Assembly: GCA_016716265.1 (NCBI GenBank)
Contig: JADJWQ010000001.1
Location: forward strand, 1,922,001-1,986,000
DNA length: 64,000 nt
Reading direction: 5' to 3'
Source of the DNA: Planctomycetota bacterium
GTDB taxonomy: Bacteria; Planctomycetota; UBA1135; UBA2386
A program made the position numbers and the translations under genes. The notes under the pieces are model-generated. The model ran no database searches, was not told the DNA's origin, and was given only the letters and a program-made list of their open reading frames with translations. Positions 60,507 to 64,000 of this stretch are shown piece by piece (the first letter of the stretch is position 1; each line of letters begins with the position of its first letter).

Positions 60507-61631
60507 GTGACCGACAAGATGGCGCGGATCGGGTTCCAGCAGGCGCGACACGCGCGGGGAGTCGCGTGGATCATCGCGGGGGTGCTACTGCTCTCCACGG
60601 TGCAGGTGCTCGTCGGGCTTACGGAGCTGGTCAGCTCGGTGCTGAGATTCACGTTCGTCGGAGCCAGCCTGGTGATCGTGCCAGGGGCGCTTCTCGTCGG
60701 CCTTGGCTGGGTGCGTCGCGGCCGTCGCTTTCTCTACCGCGACGGACGCCGCCTCCTGGCCCGCGGGAAGCGTTACGTGCTCTTCCTGCGTCCGTTCCGA
60801 CAGGATCGTGCCATGGAGGCGAACGTCGACCGGCTGCAGCACGACATGTCGGCAGCGCTCCTGTCGGCTCAGGAGTGGCTCCTGTTGGAGCTCGGTCGAT
60901 ACTGGCCGACGATCGCGGTCGGCACTCCCGGTGAGTTGCCGACGCTGGGCGCCGCGCGATTGTGGCTGACGTCCGACGACTGGCAAGCGCAAGTTCGTGA
61001 CCTCGCTGAGTCCGCCGCCGCGGTGGTCCTGCACGTCGGCGGAGCGCGCGGGATCGAAGACGAGCTGCGTATCCTGAAGCGCCTCGATCAACCGCTTAAA
61101 GTCGCCCTCGTCTTCGGCTTCGCCGTGGACCACCGCAGCCCCCTTCATCAATCCAGCTACGAGAGCTTCCGAAGGCGTCTTGCACCCGACGTCTCCGGAC
61201 TGCTTCCCGAGACCATCGGAACCGCCACGATCGCGACCTTCGATGCAGATTGGACACCGAAGCTCACGGAATGCAGGCTCTCCCCCGGAAGCTGGTGGAG
61301 ACACTACTTCTGGTTCGTCTGGAATCCGATCCGTCGCGGCGTGAGGCCACTCTTCCGCCGTCTGGGGAGATGGCGCCGCCCGTCGCTCGGTGTCCCGATC
61401 ATCAAGGCTCTGCTGCCGATCTTCGCCGCCCAGGCCATCGCCCTCCCGACAAGCTACCGGATCGGGCAGGTGCTGGCCCGTCAGCAGGCTCCCTACGGCT
61501 ACCCGCTGATCGAGCCGATCCCGCTCGAATCCCCGCTCAGCCTGGCCTTCATCGGGGTCTTCGTCGTGCTCGCCTACGTGTTCGGAACGCAACTCGCGAC
61601 CCGGGCCCGGCCGCGCCCGAACTGGCTCTGA
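60507..61631 (+). CDS. Membrane protein of the FLRSF/FLRPF type (TIR/SLOG-like)
   Basis: 374 residues from the GTG at 60507, preceded by GGGAGGAG with a 6-base spacer. Two helices lie near the N-terminus (VAWIIAGVLLLSTVQVLVGL; LVIVPGALLVGLGWV). A soluble domain follows, with YVLFLRPFRQDR, IAVGTPGELPTLGAARLWLT, DDWQAQVRDLAESAAAVVLH and ILKRLDQPLKVALVFGF. Many bacteria carry similar membrane-linked domains with a F/YLR(S/P)F-D motif and PGE-P-LGA, thought to resemble TIR or SLOG folds that bind nucleotides. Two or more helices follow near the C-terminus. The function is unknown. Codon choice looks slightly less GC-rich than its neighbours. Confidence 0.8.
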   Translation: MTDKMARIGFQQARHARGVAWIIAGVLLLSTVQVLVGLTELVSSVLRFTFVGASLVIVPGALLVGLGWVRRGRRFLYRDGRRLLARGKRYVLFLRPFRQDRAMEANVDRLQHDMSAALLSAQEWLLLELGRYWPTIAVGTPGELPTLGAARLWLTSDDWQAQVRDLAESAAAVVLHVGGARGIEDELRILKRLDQPLKVALVFGFAVDHRSPLHQSSYESFRRRLAPDVSGLLPETIGTATIATFDADWTPKLTECRLSPGSWWRHYFWFVWNPIRRGVRPLFRRLGRWRRPSLGVPIIKALLPIFAAQAIALPTSYRIGQVLARQQAPYGYPLIEPIPLESPLSLAFIGVFVVLAYVFGTQLATRARPRPNWL

Positions 61632-61846
61632 GGGCAGACGACTGGCGGCGGGTCGCGTGGATCGACGGTCGGTTCACGGCCCATGGCCGGACCGGTGGGG
61701 CCGGTCGCTACGAGCCGTGCGACCTGGCGACCGACCGGGGCGAGGACAACGACCTCGCCGCCGAGCGACCTGAGCAGCTGGCGGAGTTCGGCACGGCGCT
61801 CCTCGAGTCGTTGCGGGAGGTCGCCGCCCGGGATCGATCCGCCGGG
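61628..61846 (+). pseudogene. C-terminal fragment of a sulfatase
   Basis: One frame reads LRADDWRRVAWIDGRFTA, then GRYEPCDLATDRGEDNDLAA and ERPEQLAEFGTALLESLREV. This is the usual last part of sulfatases (W-K then Y-LYDL--DPGE-NDLA, and the final helix). The core with the formylglycine site is missing; the fragment starts inside the end of the FLRPF gene. It is dead and suggests that a sulfatase gene was cut here, perhaps by arrival of the FLRPF gene. Confidence 0.7.
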
Positions 61847-61946
61847 GGTGGGGGGCACCGTCCCGAGGGGCTCGCCCTACGATGCCTGCGACCTCGCCGA
61901 TCGCGGTCCGCCGACAATCCGCCACCACTGGACGTTCCGCCGTCAG

Positions 61947-63262
61947 ATGCGATCTCTCGCCGCCCTCCGCAACCTGGCAGCCCTGCTCGTCGCTCGCGCA
62001 GCACCGGCCCAGGCGCCGGTGATCGGCATGCTCGTCGGTGACATCCACGCCGGGCCGATCGCGCAGCCGTGCGACTCGCTTCCGTCCCTGCTCGGCGCGC
62101 GTCCCGGCCTCGCGTAGCTGGCGGCCGAATCGCACGAGACCGTTCGAGCGATCTGGGTGACCGACGGCACGGCAGCCGACACGCGGCCGTTCGCCGACCT
62201 GACCCCCGGACCGCAGTCGAGCAACCAGCTCGACGGCGTCGCGCTGCCGGACCGACGTTGCGTCGCGACTTCGAGCCTCGCCGCATACGGGATGGAGCCG
62301 TTCGCATCCGACCCGGCGGGCACGACCTTGCAGCTCCTCGCGGACGTCGCGCCCGGCCCGGCGAACCCCGATCCGTCACTCCTGGCGCCATGGCACGGCG
62401 AGGCCTGGTTCGCCGCCGACACGCCGAGCCCGCGAGGCGGGCCGCGGCGTACGGACGGCACCGTCGCCGGCACGCGACCCGGAGACCCGACGCTCGGCCA
62501 GCGGATCTCGCGTACGTCGCTCCCGGTGGCCGGCAATCGGCTGTACTTCCGCACCGATACGACCCATCCCGCGCTATGGGATCAAGCCCGACCCGAGCAC
62601 ACGGGCAATGCGAATCCTCGTGCTCCCGTCCGCGTCGCCGGTCCTGTGTCGGTATCACAGGCGAAGTCGCGGGGCAGCTCGTGTTCCCGATGACGACACC
62701 CGGGACGGTCATCGAGCTGTGGATCAGCGACGGCACCGCTGCCGGCACGCGCATCGTCGCCGATTCGGCGCTGGGCCCACACGACTCGCTGCCGGCGGGC
62801 TTCGCGCGGCTCGGCGACCTGCTGCTGTTCACCGCCGACGACACGGTGACCGGCCGCGAGCTCCACGCCGTGCCACTCGGCGCGACCGGCGCGCACGTCG
62901 CGGCGCCGTTCGGCCGCGGCTGCGGTGCCGCGATCGATACGCGCGGCCGGCCGACGCTCGGGGCAGCCTTCGCCATCGACGTGCACACGCAGGCCGGCGC
63001 GCCCGTCGCGCTGCTGGTCGCGGCGCGGCCCGCCTTCGCGACGCTCGCCCAGGACTGCGTCCGGCACGTCGCATCGCCGATCGCGGTCGGCGCTGCGACC
63101 GCGGCGTCGGGGGGCACCGCGACGTTCGGGATTCCGGTGCCTGGCGATCCGACACTCGTCGGCACCCTGATGAGCTTCCAGGCATTCGCAGCCGCCGGCG
63201 GCGGACCGCTGTTCGGCGCGGTGGCCGGAACCCCCGGTCTGGAAGTCGTCGTCGGGCGCTGA
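61947..63262 (+). pseudogene. Broken exported protein with ELW-DGTxAGT repeats and GxGC module
   Basis: The frame opens at 61947 with a leader (MRSLAALRNLAALLVARAAP), meets a TAG at 62115-62117, and goes on in the same frame as WVTDGTAADTRPFADLTPGP, LLADVAPGPANPDPSLLAPW and VAGNRLYFRTDTTHPALW up to about 62570-62650. There the coding phase changes to another frame, which reads VIELWISDGTAAGTRIVADS and ends with the shared module: GCGAAIDTRGRPTLGAAF, then GGGPLFGAVAGTPGLEVVVG. The repeats (W-S/TDGTxAGT) are like those in planctomycete and myxobacterial surface proteins. With one stop and at least one frameshift, it is unlikely to give a full protein. Confidence 0.75.
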
Positions 63263-63371
63263 GCGGCCGGCACCGCGACCGCCGGGCGGCCGAAAACTCG
63301 CCGCTCGCAGTGGAGAGTCCGCGCCACACCTGCCGATGGAGGGAGGCAGGGCAACAGGACTCGGAGTGAGC

Positions 63372-64000
63372 ATGCACAGATCGCACAGGGCGCAGCGCCG
63401 CGCCGGTCTAGCCGTCGCGTCGCTGGCGACGCTCGGATTGTTCGGATGCGGAAGCTCGGCCGGCATCAAGGTCGGCAACGACTCGATCGAGGTCGGCGAG
63501 GGCGGCAACGTCACGACCACCGCGAACGGTGCCGCCAGCCTGCTGGCGAACGACATCGGTGTGGCGGACGTCGCGACCGTCGCCACGACTCCCGCGGTCG
63601 CGCCGGAGCACGGCACCATCGAGCTCGCGGCCGACGGCACCTTCCGCTACACGCACGACGGCTCCGAGACGACGGCGGACGCGTTCAGCTACGCGATCCT
63701 GATCGGAGGCCAGATCGTCGCGACCGGCGCGGTCGCCATCACCGTCGTGCCGGCCGACGACCCGCCGAACGTGGTCGACGACCTGTTCGTGAACGGCGTC
63801 GGCAACACGTATCTGGCAGTCGGCGTGTCGACCGGCAGCGCCGTCTCGGTGCAGCACGTCGGCTCGCTACTCGACAACGACAGCGACCCCGACGGAACGC
63901 TGCGCGTATCGCGGTTCGACGCGGCGTCGGCGCAGGGTGGCGTGGTCTCCGTCAACCAGGACGGCACGTTCCGCTATCTGCCGCCGACCGGCTTCACGGG
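63372..64000 (+). CDS. Lipoprotein with cadherin-like/VCBS-type repeats, 3' end outside window
   Basis: About 209 residues are seen; the frame is open at the right edge. GGAG lies 5 bases before the ATG at 63372. The lipoprotein signal is LAVASLATLGLFGC with cysteine 26. Two repeats of the tandem cadherin-like type follow: the first has VTTTANGAASLLANDIG and HGTIELAADGTFRYTHDGSE, then DAFSYAIL; the second VQHVGSLLDNDSDPDGTLRV and VVSVNQDGTFRYLPPTGF. These repeats (ND--D--G and DGTFRY) occur in long adhesins and surface proteins. The full length is unknown. It is probably an envelope adhesin or structural protein. Confidence 0.85.
   Translation, partial: MHRSHRAQRRAGLAVASLATLGLFGCGSSAGIKVGNDSIEVGEGGNVTTTANGAASLLANDIGVADVATVATTPAVAPEHGTIELAADGTFRYTHDGSETTADAFSYAILIGGQIVATGAVAITVVPADDPPNVVDDLFVNGVGNTYLAVGVSTGSAVSVQHVGSLLDNDSDPDGTLRVSRFDAASAQGGVVSVNQDGTFRYLPPTGFT

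Noticed and set aside
1..64000. tRNA, rRNA, riboswitch, phage or plasmid genes
   Set aside because: Reading for conserved rRNA blocks, cloverleaf-like segments, integrases and replication genes gave no convincing candidate. A covariance-model search could still find small RNAs that were missed.

Overview
The window is very GC-rich, gene-dense bacterial DNA. Its content points to a member of the Planctomycetota. It holds five sulfatase domains, an ECF sigma factor of the type found next to Ser/Thr kinases with the kinase gene directly after it, a second ECF sigma factor coupled to a TPR protein, many Sec-exported or lipid-anchored proteins of unknown role, and a family of exported proteins that end in one shared C-terminal module. 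No rRNA, tRNA, CRISPR array or intact mobile element was recognised. The species call is inference from gene content.

Layout. 1-4.4 kb: an exported PhoX/DUF839-like protein cut by the left edge, decayed DNA with an IS91-like transposase relic, and a VTT/YqaA membrane protein. 4.6-12.9 kb: three exported proteins sharing the C-terminal module (one with a 603-bp unit repeated three times), separated by two more IS91-like relics and gene remnants. 12.9-16.7 kb: ECF sigma factor, a kinase with a C-terminal SUMF1-like domain, and a small module protein. 17-25 kb, minus strand: a sulfatase, a PDZ-containing aspartic peptidase, an alpha/beta hydrolase, and a fusion of two sulfatases. 25-35 kb: an exported unknown protein and a 2,748-residue protein joining a VWA/amidotransferase-like membrane part to a very long TPR region. 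35-40.5 kb: RbfA-like factor, lipoprotein, UDP-glucose dehydrogenase, TPR protein, ECF sigma factor, amidohydrolase. 40.5-46.9 kb: a five-gene minus-strand operon with a ferric-iron-type ABC importer, a pentaheme cytochrome c and a HEAT-repeat lipoprotein. 47-54 kb: PlsC acyltransferase, TPR protein, XdhC, HAD hydrolase, OYE-type oxidoreductase, pseudouridine synthase. 54-64 kb: an RND efflux remnant, two sulfatases, a short RsgA, a glycosylasparaginase-like lipoprotein, a membrane protein of the FLRSF/FLRPF type, two decayed genes, and a lipoprotein with cadherin-like repeats cut by the right edge.

How it fits together. The sulfatases, glycosylasparaginase-like enzyme and exported hydrolases fit breakdown of sulfated glycans or glycoproteins outside the cytoplasm. 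The SUMF1-like domain of the kinase lacks the expected catalytic cysteines, so sulfatase maturation must be done elsewhere. The iron-type importer with its coupled cytochrome suggests redox-linked metal uptake. The left 13 kb and the stretch at 61.6-63.3 kb contain most of the decayed genes.
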